Part shown: positions 1 to 9,821 of the stretch, in pieces
How positions within the stretch are numbered: position 1 is the stretch's first letter
Layout: each line of letters opens with the position of its first letter
Assembly (NCBI RefSeq): GCF_003347665.1
Contig: NZ_QDGA01000003.1
Span: forward strand, 1 to 64,000
Length of the DNA: 64,000 nucleotides
Origin: Microvirga calopogonii
GTDB taxonomy: Bacteria > Pseudomonadota > Alphaproteobacteria > Rhizobiales > Beijerinckiaceae
Direction: 5' to 3'
The notes under the pieces: generated by a model
What the model was told of the DNA's origin: nothing
Seen by the model: only the letters and a program-made list of their open reading frames with translations
The model's database searches: none
Position numbers and translations under genes: made by a program

Positions 1-682
1 CGGCGGCGCGGGTGCCGACACGCTGAGCGGCGGCGATGGCACCGACACGCTGGTCTATGGCGGCGCGGACGGGGCTCTCGTCGACCTGCGCACCGGCTAT
101 ACGGCCGGCCAGGCGGCGGGCGACGTGATCAGCGGCTTCGAGAACGTGCTCGGCGGCTCAGGGAACGACACGGTCTACGGCTCGGCCGAGGCCAACGAGC
201 TCAACGGCCAGGGCGGCAACGACATCCTGGCCGGGGCGGATGGCCATGACACCCTGTGGGGCGGCGCCGGCAACGACTGGCTCGAGGGCGGCAGCGGCGA
301 CGATCTCGTCGCGGGCGGCGCCGGCGACGACCGCCTGGTCGGCGGCGCGGGCAACGACGTGCTGCACGGCGAGGCGGGGCGCGACACCTTCGTGTTCGAG
401 AGCGCGCTGAATGCCACGAGCAACGTCGACCGGATCGCCGACTTCGCCGTGGCGGAGGACTGGATCGGGCTGAGCCGGAGCGTGTTCGGCGGCTTCGGCG
501 CGTCGGTGTCGCTGGTGATCGGGACGGCGGCGACGGCCAACAACGCGGCGCAGGTCGTGTACGACAGCGCGACCGGCGCGCTGTTCTACGATCCGGATGG
601 CGCAAGCCCGGCCGCGCAGGTGAAGTTCGCCCAGCTCGCTGCCGGGCTGGCGCTGACCTCGGCCAACTTCGTCCTGAACTGA
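1..682 (+). CDS. RTX-type calcium-binding secreted protein, C-terminal part
   Basis: The 5' end lies outside the window; the frame is open from base 2 without a stop. About nine tandem nonapeptides of the GGxGNDxLx type (for example GGAGNDVLH) are visible, each expected to bind Ca2+ in a parallel beta-roll after secretion. They are followed by a roughly 100-residue tail beginning RDTFVFE that ends in hydrophobic residues (SANFVLN), the usual layout of an uncleaved C-terminal type I secretion signal. The enzymatic or adhesive part, if any, is upstream and unseen, so the function cannot be given. The GC-rich repeat codes for long spurious reading frames on the other strand. Nothing in the visible part indicates a break. 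Confidence 0.88.
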   Translation, partial: GGAGADTLSGGDGTDTLVYGGADGALVDLRTGYTAGQAAGDVISGFENVLGGSGNDTVYGSAEANELNGQGGNDILAGADGHDTLWGGAGNDWLEGGSGDDLVAGGAGDDRLVGGAGNDVLHGEAGRDTFVFESALNATSNVDRIADFAVAEDWIGLSRSVFGGFGASVSLVIGTAATANNAAQVVYDSATGALFYDPDGASPAAQVKFAQLAAGLALTSANFVLN

Positions 683-708
683 GCGGGGACCGCAGTCTCA
701 CAATGAAT

Positions 709-736
709 GAAGGGCCGGTCTGCCGACCGGCCCTTC
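709..736. terminator. bidirectional intrinsic terminator
   Basis: Perfect 12-bp stem (GAAGGGCCGGTC / GACCGGCCCTTC) with a TGCC loop, between two convergent genes (the RTX gene and the hydrolase). It can terminate both transcripts, although the T-tracts on either side are short. Confidence 0.75.
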
Positions 737-762
737 TCATGTTTAGGATGAAGCTTAAGGTC

Positions 763-1419
763 TCAGGCCGCTTCCTCGGTCGAGCCGAGGCGCTTGTCGA
801 GATACTCGTCCACCGCCACCATCAGCTCCTCGACGCGGCCGTCGAAGAAGTGGTTGGCGCCCTCGATTACCGCATGCTCGAGCTTGACGCCCTTCTGGGT
901 CTTCACCTTCTCGATGACGCTGATCACGTCCCTGACGGGGGCCACGCGGTCCTCGGAGCCGTGCACGAACAGGCCGGAGGACGGGCAGGGGGCGAGGAAC
1001 GAGAAATCGTAGCGGTTGGCCATAGCGGCGATCGAGATGAAGCCCTCGATTTCCGGGCGGCGCATGAGGAGCTGCATGCCGATCCAGGCGCCGAAGGACA
1101 CGCCGGCGATCCAGCAGGCGCGGGCGTCCGGGTTCATGGCCTGGGCCCAGTCGAGGGCTGCGGCGGCATCCGAGAGTTCACCCTGTCCATGGTCGAAGGC
1201 GCCCTGGCTGCGGCCGACGCCGCGGAAGTTGAAGCGCAGGACCGAGAAGCCCCGCTTCACGAAGTCATAGTACAGGTTATAGACGATCTGGTTGTTCATC
1301 GTCCCGCCGAATTGCGGGTGCGGGTGCAGGATGATGGCGATGGGAGCGCCTTTTTCCTTGGCAGGCTGGTAGCGCCCCTCGATGCGACCGGCAGGACCCG
1401 TGAAGATGACTTCAGGCAT
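763..1419 (-). CDS. alpha/beta hydrolase (COG2945-like)
   Basis: A 218-residue single-domain alpha/beta hydrolase, presumably cytoplasmic since no signal peptide is seen. The oxyanion-loop motif HPHPQFGGTMNN is near residue 35, the nucleophile elbow GVSFGAW carries the catalytic Ser, and the catalytic His is in EGANHFFDG near the C-terminus. Members of this family act as small esterases; the substrate is unknown. A GTG seven codons upstream (position 1440) also opens the frame, but the ATG at 1419 has the better ribosome site (AAGAGG, 9 nt away) and matches the usual MPEVIF start. It is transcribed away from the suf cluster, with about 230 bp of shared upstream DNA that contains an Irr-box-like palindrome. 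Confidence 0.85.
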   Translation of the reverse strand: MPEVIFTGPAGRIEGRYQPAKEKGAPIAIILHPHPQFGGTMNNQIVYNLYYDFVKRGFSVLRFNFRGVGRSQGAFDHGQGELSDAAAALDWAQAMNPDARACWIAGVSFGAWIGMQLLMRRPEIEGFISIAAMANRYDFSFLAPCPSSGLFVHGSEDRVAPVRDVISVIEKVKTQKGVKLEHAVIEGANHFFDGRVEELMVAVDEYLDKRLGSTEEAA

Positions 1420-1508
1420 GTACGCGAACCTCTTGATCACCTCTCCAGGGAGAGGGAAAACCCTGACACGACCTTGACTTCAGGTCGCGGATTCTCCTAA
1501 AAGAACCC

Positions 1509-1523
1509 TTAGAATTATTCTAA
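1509..1523. promoter_or_regulatory. Irr-box (iron control element)-like palindrome
   Basis: The sequence TTAGAATTATTCTAA is a perfect 15-nt palindrome (7-bp arms around a central T). It resembles the iron control element bound by the haem-responsive regulator Irr in rhizobia. It lies about 128 bp upstream of the cysteine desulfurase that opens the suf cluster. A possible -35 (TTGACT at 1474-1479) with a poor -10 around 1496-1501 would put the palindrome near the transcription start. Irr control of suf operons is known in Rhizobiales; its action here is inferred from the motif and its position. Confidence 0.6.
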
Positions 1524-1651
1524 AGTGTTCCAATGTTTCATTTTCCGGACGGCAACGGCTCCGGGGAGAAACACGGGACAGATGTGGTTGAGGTGCTTTA
1601 GCACGGCAACCAGGGTCGATTGCAAGAATTTCGTGAGGCCTCAGGGCAGCT

Positions 1652-2824
1652 ATGACGTTCAGCCCGCGCACCTATCTCGACCATAACGCGACTTCGCCGC
1701 TGCGGCCGGAGGTTGCGGAGGCGGTTCTGCGCGCGCTCCAGCTTCCCGGCAACGCTTCGTCGGTCCATGCGGAGGGACGCGCCGCCCGGGCGGAAATCGA
1801 GAAGGCCCGCGAGAAAGTGGCGCGCCTCGTCGGCGCCAAGGCGAAGAGCGTCGTCTTCACGAGCGGCGGGACCGAAGCGGCCAATCTCGTCCTGACGCCC
1901 GGCTTCCGACGCCTGGGGCAGACGGGGGCGACGAAGCTTCTGGTGGGGGCCGTCGAGCATCCCTGTGTTCTCAACGGTCACCGCTTCCCCGCGGACGCTG
2001 TCGATGTCATTCCCGTCGATGACCAGGGCATCCTTGATCTCGTCTGGCTCAAGGCCCAATTGGGGAAGGCCGGAGACGAGCGGATCCTTGTATCGGTCCA
2101 GCTTGCCAATAACGAGACCGGCGTGCTGCAGCCGGTGGCCGAGGCGGCCCGGCTTGTTCACGAGCATGGCGGGCTGATCCACACGGACGCGGTCCAGGCG
2201 GCGGGCAAGATCCCGGTCGATATCGCCGGGCTCGGCGTCGATGCGATCACGCTCTCCGCGCACAAGATCGGCGGCCCGAAGGGTGTCGGAGCGCTGATCC
2301 TGGCCTCGGACCAGTTCGAGATCGGCGACAAGCTGATCCGCGGCGGCGGCCAGGAAAAGGGATTCAGGGCTGGTACCGAGAACGTGGCAGCCATTGCGGG
2401 CTTCGGCGCCGCGGCCGAGTTGGCTCAGGCGGGCCTCGAAGACGAAGCGAGGCGGCTTCGGGAGCTGCGCGGCGAGGCCGAGGCTCAGGTTCGCCGGATC
2501 GCGCCGGATGCACTTGTTGTGGCTTTCGCTGCGGAAAGGTTGCCTAACACCTTCGCCTTTGCCATACCCGGCCTCAAGGCCGAGACGGCACTGATCGCCT
2601 TCGATCTGGCAGGCGTGGCCCTGTCCTCCGGTTCGGCCTGCTCGTCCGGAAAGGTCAAGCGATCGCATGTGCTCGACGCCATGGGCGTGGAGCCGACCCT
2701 CGCAGAGGGTGTTTTGCGTGTAAGTTTGGGGTGGTCGACCACGCACGAGGACGTAATCCGCTTTGCGGAGGCGTGCGAAAGGGTGGTCGGCACCTTATAT
2801 AAGCGGAAGGCGAGCGCGGCCTGA
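1652..2824 (+). CDS. cysteine desulfurase, class I (NifS/IscS type)
   Basis: PLP-dependent enzyme that takes sulfur from cysteine as a persulfide for Fe-S cluster assembly. The 390 residues start YLDHNATSPL; the PLP lysine is Lys205 in SAHKIGG, and the persulfide cysteine is Cys330 in SSGSACSSG, in the long mobile loop typical of class I (NifS/IscS). SufS further downstream is the class II type, so this cluster encodes two different desulfurases. The gene is first in the suf cluster, 69 bp before sufB, and probably co-transcribed from the promoter near 1500. Its own ribosome site is weak. A NifS-like gene in front of sufB is a common Rhizobiales arrangement. I give no symbol because nifS, iscS and sufS naming is not consistent for this group. 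Confidence 0.9.
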   Translation: MTFSPRTYLDHNATSPLRPEVAEAVLRALQLPGNASSVHAEGRAARAEIEKAREKVARLVGAKAKSVVFTSGGTEAANLVLTPGFRRLGQTGATKLLVGAVEHPCVLNGHRFPADAVDVIPVDDQGILDLVWLKAQLGKAGDERILVSVQLANNETGVLQPVAEAARLVHEHGGLIHTDAVQAAGKIPVDIAGLGVDAITLSAHKIGGPKGVGALILASDQFEIGDKLIRGGGQEKGFRAGTENVAAIAGFGAAAELAQAGLEDEARRLRELRGEAEAQVRRIAPDALVVAFAAERLPNTFAFAIPGLKAETALIAFDLAGVALSSGSACSSGKVKRSHVLDAMGVEPTLAEGVLRVSLGWSTTHEDVIRFAEACERVVGTLYKRKASAA

Positions 2825-2893
2825 GAGAGCCGGTTCGCGTTCCTTCAGTCATCAACCCGCGGCCCTTGAAGCCGTGAGCGGTGGGAGAGACAG

Positions 2894-4366
<1,473 letters not shown>

Positions 4367-4380
4367 TCGAAAACCAATGG

Positions 4381-4478
4381 TGTCATCCCGGCCGAAGCGC
4401 AGCGCAGAGCCGGGATCGACCAAGCCAGTTCAATTCGGATAGCGGTCCCGGGTCTCGCTACGCTCGCCCGGGATGACG
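4381..4478. repeat. palindromic mosaic repeat between sufB and sufC
   Basis: Two facing copies of a GTCATCCCGG / CCGGGATGAC half-element (4382-4391 and 4468-4477) enclose further imperfect inverted arms (CCGGCCGAAGCGC near 4389, CTACGCTCGCCCGG near 4457). It is an intergenic repeat of the REP/MITE type, too short to code for anything. Similar elements lie at 6572-6661 and 8341-8529. Confidence 0.75.
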
Positions 4479-4495
4479 CGGATGGAAGTATCAAG

Positions 4496-5248
4496 ATGCT
4501 CGAAATCAAGAACCTTGTTGTCCAGATCGAGGACAAGCGCATTCTCAACGGCCTCAACCTCACCGTGAACAAGGGTGAGGTCGCCGCCATCATGGGCCCG
4601 AACGGCTCGGGCAAGTCGACGCTGTCCTATGTGATCGCCGGCAAGGAGGACTACGAGGTCCTCGACGGCGAGATCCTGCTCGACGGCCAGAACCTGCTGG
4701 AGATGGAGCCGGATCAGCGCGCGGCCGCGGGCGTGTTCCTGGCCTTCCAGTATCCGCTGGAGATCCCCGGCGTCGCCTCGATGACCTTCCTGAAGGCTAC
4801 CCTCAACGCCCAGCGCAAGGCGCGCGGCGAAGAGGAGCTGACCACGCCGGACTTCATCAAGCGCGTGAACGCCGCTGCCCAGCAGCTCGAAATTCCGAAG
4901 GACATGCTCAAGCGCGCTCTCAATGTCGGTTTCTCGGGCGGCGAGAAGAAGCGCATGGAGATCCTGCAGATGGCGCTGCTCCAGCCGACCTTCTGCATCC
5001 TGGACGAGACCGATTCCGGCCTCGACATCGACGCCCTGCGCATCGTGTCGGAGGGCGTGAACGCCTTGCGCTCGCCCGACCGTGCCTTTCTCGTCATCAC
5101 GCACTATCAGCGCCTCCTGAACCACATCGTGCCCGACACCGTGCACGTGATGCATGCGGGCCGCATCGTGAAGACCGGCGGCAAGGAGCTGGCGCTCGAA
5201 CTCGAGGCCAACGGCTATGCCGATTACCGGGAAAGCGAGGCCGCCTGA
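4496..5248 (+). CDS. sufC: Fe-S cluster assembly ATPase SufC
   Basis: ABC-type ATPase of the SufBC2D complex; it is cytoplasmic and not a transporter. The 250 residues hold the Walker A motif GPNGSGKST near residue 37, the signature-like SGGEKKR near 146 and Walker [13 protein letters not shown] near 166, where the SufC-typical acidic residues follow the ABC glutamate, and the H-loop ITHY near 201. ATP hydrolysis drives conformational change in SufB-SufD for iron and sulfur access. It follows sufB after 129 bp and its stop is one base before the sufD ATG (TGAG-ATG), indicating translational coupling to sufD. Confidence 0.97.
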   Translation: MLEIKNLVVQIEDKRILNGLNLTVNKGEVAAIMGPNGSGKSTLSYVIAGKEDYEVLDGEILLDGQNLLEMEPDQRAAAGVFLAFQYPLEIPGVASMTFLKATLNAQRKARGEEELTTPDFIKRVNAAAQQLEIPKDMLKRALNVGFSGGEKKRMEILQMALLQPTFCILDETDSGLDIDALRIVSEGVNALRSPDRAFLVITHYQRLLNHIVPDTVHVMHAGRIVKTGGKELALELEANGYADYRESEAA

Positions 5249-5249
5249 G

Positions 5250-6563
5250 ATGGCTGACGTGACCCTTATGAAGACGCCGGCGGAAACAGCGCTGGTGCAG
5301 GCTTTCGAGAGTGCGAAGACGGCGTTGCCCGGCAACGGCGAGGCGCGCGCTCAGGCCTTCGAGCAGTTCAACTCGCGCGGTCTCCCGCACCGCCGGGTCG
5401 AGGAGTTCAAGTACACCGACCTGCGAACCCTCCTGCGCGAGGTGGCGCCTTTCGCCGGCGTTCCTTCGGCTGACGAGGCCAGGGCTGCCCTGACGAATGC
5501 CAAGGCTCTCGCGGGCGTCGAGGCGCTCCAGGTGCCGTTCGTGAACGGCCATTTCGTGCGCGAGGCGGTGGACTTCCATGCGCTTCCCGAGAACCTCGAG
5601 ATCGTGCCGCTGGCGGAAGCCCTGGCGAACGGCCACGAGTGGCTGTCGCGCTTGAGCCCGGTCCAGTGGGCGAACGACAACCCGGTTTATCAGCTCAACA
5701 CGTCCTTCATGGCCGACGGTGTCATGATCCGTGTGGCCGGGCCTGTCGAAACGCCCGTGCATCTGCGCTTCGTGACGGCGGCGAGTTCCGCCGTCGCCAC
5801 GGCGACGCGCGTTCTCGTGGTCGTGGAGGAGGGCGCGTCCGTGACCCTGCTCGAAACGCACGAGAGCACCGACGGCGCCAACCACCAGCCGAACGACGTG
5901 GTGGAGATGATCGCAGGCGACCGCACCAACGTTCAGCACGTGCGCGTCAATGCCGAGGGCGACAAGGCGCTTGCCCTGTCGACGCTCGCAGCCAGGATCG
6001 GCGGCGAGGCCGTGTTCAACAGCATCAACGTGACGGCCGGTGCGGCGACCTCGCGGCATCAGGTGTTCGCCGTCCTCAACGGCGAGAACACGAAGCTGCG
6101 CGTGAACGGCGCGACGATGCTCAAGGGCTCGCAGCACGGCGACTCGACGCTCATCGTCGAGCACGGTGCTCCCCATTGCGAGAGCCGCGAGCTGTTCAAG
6201 ACGGTCATCGACAACGAGGCGACCGGCGTCTTCCAGGGCAAGATCATCGTTCCCCATCATGCCCAGAAGACCGACGGCCGGATGATGTCGGCGGCGCTCC
6301 TCCTGGAGGAGGGCGGCTCCATGAACAACAAGCCGGAGCTCGAAATCTTCGCCGACGACGTGCAGTGCGCCCACGGCGCCACCTGCGGCCAGCTCGACGA
6401 GGATCTCCTGTTCTACCTCATGGCCCGCGGCCTGCCGAAGAAGGAGGCCGAAAGCCTCCTGGTCCAGGCCTTCCTGGGCGAAGCGCTGGAATTCGTGGAG
6501 AACGAAGCGGTCCGCGAGGCGCTCGTCTCTACGGTCGAGGGCTGGCTGAGGGCGCGAGCATAA
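5250..6563 (+). CDS. sufD: Fe-S cluster assembly protein SufD
   Basis: SufB paralogue that completes the SufBC2D scaffold and is needed for iron acquisition. The 437-residue product starts MADVTLM. The ATG at 5250 was chosen over an in-frame ATG at 5217 (inside sufC) because it has GAGG 9 nt upstream and directly follows the sufC stop. The beta-helix core runs to about residue 350; the C-terminal block includes QCAHGATCGQLDEDLLFYL near 370-388, with the conserved CAHGAT motif. Length matches the family. A palindromic repeat separates it from sufS. Confidence 0.96.
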   Translation: MADVTLMKTPAETALVQAFESAKTALPGNGEARAQAFEQFNSRGLPHRRVEEFKYTDLRTLLREVAPFAGVPSADEARAALTNAKALAGVEALQVPFVNGHFVREAVDFHALPENLEIVPLAEALANGHEWLSRLSPVQWANDNPVYQLNTSFMADGVMIRVAGPVETPVHLRFVTAASSAVATATRVLVVVEEGASVTLLETHESTDGANHQPNDVVEMIAGDRTNVQHVRVNAEGDKALALSTLAARIGGEAVFNSINVTAGAATSRHQVFAVLNGENTKLRVNGATMLKGSQHGDSTLIVEHGAPHCESRELFKTVIDNEATGVFQGKIIVPHHAQKTDGRMMSAALLLEEGGSMNNKPELEIFADDVQCAHGATCGQLDEDLLFYLMARGLPKKEAESLLVQAFLGEALEFVENEAVREALVSTVEGWLRARA

Positions 6564-6571
6564 CCCTCCTC

Positions 6572-6661
6572 GTCATGCCCGGCCTTGTGCCGGGCATCCA
6601 CGTCTTTGCATCGCGCCGACGTGGGAAGACGTGGGTGGCCGGGACAAGCCCGGCCATGACG
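6572..6661. repeat. palindromic mosaic repeat between sufD and sufS
   Basis: Outer arms GTCATGCCCGG (6572 on) and CCCGGCCATGAC (to 6660) face each other, with an inner inverted pair built on CCACGTCTT and AAGACGTGG. It has the same overall design as the elements at 4381-4478 and 8341-8529: facing half-elements whose ends read GTCATNCCGG. Confidence 0.75.
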
Positions 6662-6681
6662 GCAGAGAAACGGTTTTGGCA

Positions 6682-7917
6682 ATGAACGCTCCAGTGAAGC
6701 CATACGACGTCGAAACGATCCGGGCGGAGTTTCCGATCTTAGGTCAACAGGTCTATGGCAAGCCGCTCGTCTATCTCGACAACGCCGCCTCGGCCCAGAA
6801 GCCGAAGGCCGTGATCGACGCCATGGTGAACACCATGCAGACGGGCTATTCCAATGTTCATCGCGGCCTGCACTACATGGCGAACGTGTCGACCGAGGGG
6901 TTCGAGCGCGCGCGGGAAACCGTGCGGGAGTTCCTCAACGCCGGGTCGATCGACGAGATCGTGTTCACCAAGTCGGCGACCGAAGCCTACAACCTGGTGG
7001 CGGATTCCTTCGGGCGCATGAATATCGGGGAGGGCGACGAGATCATCCTCTCCATCATGGAGCACCATTCCAACATCGTACCCTGGCATTTCCTGCGCGA
7101 GCGGAAGGGGGCGGTGATCAAATGGGCGCCGGTGGACGATGAGGGGAACTTCCTCCTTGAGGAATTCGAGAAGCTCATCACGCCGCGCACCAAGATCGTC
7201 GCCATCACGCATATGTCGAACGTGCTCGGCACCGTGACGCCCGCGAAGGAGATCATCCGCATCGCCCACGCCCATGGGGTCCCGGTCCTGATCGACGGAG
7301 CCCAGGGCGCGGTGCACCTCCAGGTGGACGTCCGCGACCTCGATGCGGATTTCTACGTCTTCACCGGACACAAGGTCTATGGACCGACCGGCATCGGCGT
7401 GCTCTACGGCAAGCGCGAATGGCTCGCGAAGATGCCGCCTTACTCGGGCGGCGGCGAGATGATCCGCGAGGTGAAGCAGGACGCGATCACCTATAACGAC
7501 CCGCCGCACCGGTTCGAGGCCGGCACGCCCCCGATCATCGAGGCCATCGGCCTCGACGCGGCTCTGCGCTTCATGATGCAGCTCGGGCGGGAGAACATTC
7601 AGGCGCACGAGGCGGCGCTCTCGGCCTATGCCCATGAGCGCCTGGGGGCCATGAACTCGATCCGGATCATCGGCCGCGCCAAGGGCAAGGGTTCCATCCT
7701 GGCTTTCGAGATGAAGAACGCGCACGCCCATGACGTTGCGACGATCATCGACCGGCAGGGCGTGGCCGTCCGCGCCGGCACCCATTGCGCCATGCCGCTG
7801 CTCGAACGCTTCGGCGCGACCTCGACCTGCCGCGCTTCATTTGGCCTCTACAACACCATGCAAGAAGTCGATAAGCTGGCGGAAGCCCTGCAGAAGGCGG
7901 AAGCCCTGTTTGCTTGA
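6682..7917 (+). CDS. sufS: cysteine desulfurase SufS (class II)
   Basis: Provides persulfide sulfur to the SUF scaffold. The 411-residue fold-type I PLP enzyme has Lys231 in FTGHKVYGP as Schiff-base lysine and Cys369 in RAGTHCAMPL as the catalytic cysteine in the short class II loop. The start ATG at 6682 was preferred over an in-frame ATG at 6631, which lies inside the palindromic repeat and would add 17 unrelated residues. No sufE or sufU partner is present in the window, so the sulfur acceptor is either SufB directly or a partner encoded elsewhere. It is followed within 11 bp by sufT. Confidence 0.95.
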   Translation: MNAPVKPYDVETIRAEFPILGQQVYGKPLVYLDNAASAQKPKAVIDAMVNTMQTGYSNVHRGLHYMANVSTEGFERARETVREFLNAGSIDEIVFTKSATEAYNLVADSFGRMNIGEGDEIILSIMEHHSNIVPWHFLRERKGAVIKWAPVDDEGNFLLEEFEKLITPRTKIVAITHMSNVLGTVTPAKEIIRIAHAHGVPVLIDGAQGAVHLQVDVRDLDADFYVFTGHKVYGPTGIGVLYGKREWLAKMPPYSGGGEMIREVKQDAITYNDPPHRFEAGTPPIIEAIGLDAALRFMMQLGRENIQAHEAALSAYAHERLGAMNSIRIIGRAKGKGSILAFEMKNAHAHDVATIIDRQGVAVRAGTHCAMPLLERFGATSTCRASFGLYNTMQEVDKLAEALQKAEALFA

Positions 7918-7928
7918 GGATTAGACCT

Positions 7929-8312
7929 GTGAACGACATGACCCCGACCCAGGATGGGCCCAACGCGCCGCAGGTGTCCCCGGGTTCCACCATTCCGCCG
8001 GAAGAGCTCGACCGCATGACGGACGACATCATCTCGGCGCTCAAGACCGTCTACGATCCGGAAATTCCGTCGGACATCTACGAACTCGGTCTGATTTACC
8101 GAGTCGATATCGACGACGACCGCAATGTCGTCATCGACATGACCCTGACCGCGCCGGGATGCCCGGTCGCCGGCGAAATGCCCGGCTGGGTGGAAAACGC
8201 CGTTGCGAGTGTCCAGGGCGTTCAGAGCGTCAAGGTGAACATGGTGTTCGATCCGCCGTGGGATCAGAGCCGCATGTCCGACGAGGCCCGTGTCGCCCTC
8301 GACATGTGGTGA
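7929..8312 (+). CDS. sufT: SUF system maturation protein SufT (DUF59/MIP18 family)
   Basis: A 127-residue protein with a DUF59/MIP18 domain over the last 100 residues: DPEIPSDIYELGLIYRV, the TAPGCPVAGEMP loop with its conserved Cys, and the C-terminal VFDPPWDQSRMSDEAR. Family members act as accessory factors in Fe-S protein maturation. The GTG at 7929 is the likely start: GAGGA (7916-7920) lies 8 nt upstream and overlaps the sufS stop. A TTG at 7914 and ATG at 7938 are alternatives. It is the last gene of the contiguous suf block; sufA is displaced about 3.4 kb downstream. Confidence 0.88.
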   Translation: MNDMTPTQDGPNAPQVSPGSTIPPEELDRMTDDIISALKTVYDPEIPSDIYELGLIYRVDIDDDRNVVIDMTLTAPGCPVAGEMPGWVENAVASVQGVQSVKVNMVFDPPWDQSRMSDEARVALDMW

Positions 8313-8340
8313 GCCTCGGCTCTCAAAATCTGTTCCATGT

Positions 8341-8365
8341 CATGGCCGGGCTTGTCCCGGCCATG
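8341..8365. repeat. palindrome after sufT, possible suf transcript end
   Basis: A 10-bp perfect stem, CATGGCCGGG / CCCGGCCATG, with a CTTGT loop lies 28 bp after the sufT stop. No T-tract follows. It belongs to the same sequence family as the other suf-linked palindromes and could act as an mRNA 3'-end stabiliser. Confidence 0.55.
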
Positions 8366-8383
8366 TTAGTTACGGAGTGCTTC

Positions 8384-8529
8384 GCACTGTCATTCCGGGG
8401 CGCCGTAGGCGAACCCGGAACCCATAACCGCTACGGATTCAACGGATGGTGAGACGCTGATCGCCTTTGCCTTCCATGTCGGCGGCTATAGGTTCCGGGC
8501 TCCGCTGCGCGGCCCCGGAATGACAGTGC
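8384..8529. repeat. 146-bp element with 18-bp inverted ends
   Basis: An 18-bp perfect inverted repeat, GCACTGTCATTCCGGGGC at 8384-8401 and its complement at 8512-8529, bounds a 110-bp centre that also contains imperfect inverted arms (ACCCGGAACCC near 8413; GGTTCCGGGC at 8491). It looks like a non-coding MITE-like or paired REP element. It fills most of the 288-bp gap between sufT and the monooxygenase gene; I see no gene there. Confidence 0.7.
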
Positions 8530-8600
8530 GTTTGTCGCTTTAACCTGTGCTAAGTTTCTCCGACCCTGCCGGCGTTTGCTGGAGGTCGAAGGAGGCCAGC

Positions 8601-9821
8601 ATGGACACGCCTCGATCCTCTGAAACTCTGCAAACCCGCTGCTGTATCGTCGGCGGCGGGCCGGCCGGGATGATGCTGGGGTTTCTGCTGGCCTGGCAGG
8701 GGATCGATGTGGTGGTCCTTGAAAAGCATGCCGATTTCCTGCGGGATTTCCGTGGCGATACGATTCACCCCTCGACCCTAGAAATCATGTACGAGCTGGG
8801 CCTGCTGCAGGAATTCCTCGCCAGGCCGCATCAGGAGACGCAGACCGTCAGCCTCGTCGTCGGGGGCGAAACGCTGAAGTTGGGTGACTTTTCGCATCTG
8901 CCCACGCGGTGCAAGTTCATCGCCTTCATGCCGCAATGGGACTTTCTGGATTTCCTGGCCGATCACGCACGTGCCTATCCGCATTTCCATCTGCGGACAC
9001 TAGCGGAAGCGACCGACCTGATCGAGGAGCAGGACAAGGTCGTGGGTGTCCGGGTGGCGACCCCGGACGGTCCTCTCGAGGTGCGGGCCGATCTCATCGT
9101 GGCGGCTGACGGGCGGCGCTCGGTGGTGCGCGAGAAGGCGGGTCTCGAGATCCTGGATCTCGGCGCACCCATGGACGTGCTCTGGATGAGGGTGTCGAAG
9201 CTGCCGGGCGACCCGAGCCAGCTGCTCGGGCGGATCGAGGCCGGACAGATGCTGGTGATGATCGACCGCGGCGAGTACTGGCAATGCGCCTATCTCATCC
9301 CGAAAGGCACGGTCGAGCAACTCCGTCAGGAGGGGCTTCCGGCGTTTCGGGCGAAGCTTGAAGGGCTGGCCCCCTTCCTCGGAAGCCGGGTGGAGGAGCT
9401 GCAATCCTGGGACGACATCAAGCTTCTGACCGTCGCCGTGGATCGGCTGAAGCAATGGTTCAAGCCGGGCCTTCTCTGTATCGGCGATGCCGCCCATGCC
9501 ATGTCACCGGCGGGCGGGGTCGGGATCAATCTCGCCATTCAGGATGCGGTCGCGACGGCCAATATCCTGGGACCGTTGCTGAAGCAGGGGCCTGTCGGGC
9601 CTGAATCTCTCGCCCTCGTGCAGAAGCGGCGCGAATGGCCGACCCGGATGACGCAAGGATTCCAGGTCCTGCTGCAGAACCGTCTGATCGATCCGGTCCT
9701 GAAAAGCAGGAAGCCGGTCTCAGCGCCCTGGATCGTCCGCATGCTGGCCCGCTGGCCGCTCTTCCGCCGGCTTCCCGCCCGGCTGATCGGCATCGGCTTC
9801 CGGCCCGAGCACATTCGGTAG
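8601..9821 (+). CDS. FAD-dependent aromatic monooxygenase-like protein
   Basis: Flavoprotein of the PHBH/UbiH-like class A hydroxylase family, 406 residues. Dinucleotide motif GGGPAGM is near residue 14 and is followed by VVVLEKH; the second FAD motif CIGDAAHAMSPAGGVGIN is near 293-310. Such enzymes use NAD(P)H and O2 to hydroxylate an aromatic or polyketide substrate, but the substrate cannot be read from the sequence. Start ATG at 8601 has a strong AAGGAGG 5 nt upstream. It interrupts the suf cluster between sufT and sufA. Its last 102 bp overlap the 3' end of the convergent antiporter gene, so the last 33 codons are read in both directions. Confidence 0.85.
   Translation: MDTPRSSETLQTRCCIVGGGPAGMMLGFLLAWQGIDVVVLEKHADFLRDFRGDTIHPSTLEIMYELGLLQEFLARPHQETQTVSLVVGGETLKLGDFSHLPTRCKFIAFMPQWDFLDFLADHARAYPHFHLRTLAEATDLIEEQDKVVGVRVATPDGPLEVRADLIVAADGRRSVVREKAGLEILDLGAPMDVLWMRVSKLPGDPSQLLGRIEAGQMLVMIDRGEYWQCAYLIPKGTVEQLRQEGLPAFRAKLEGLAPFLGSRVEELQSWDDIKLLTVAVDRLKQWFKPGLLCIGDAAHAMSPAGGVGINLAIQDAVATANILGPLLKQGPVGPESLALVQKRREWPTRMTQGFQVLLQNRLIDPVLKSRKPVSAPWIVRMLARWPLFRRLPARLIGIGFRPEHIR

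Noticed and set aside
256-1500. 414-codon forward frame crossing the RTX end and the hydrolase
   Set aside because: Shadow of two real genes in other frames; Arg/Gly-rich composition from high-GC repeats.
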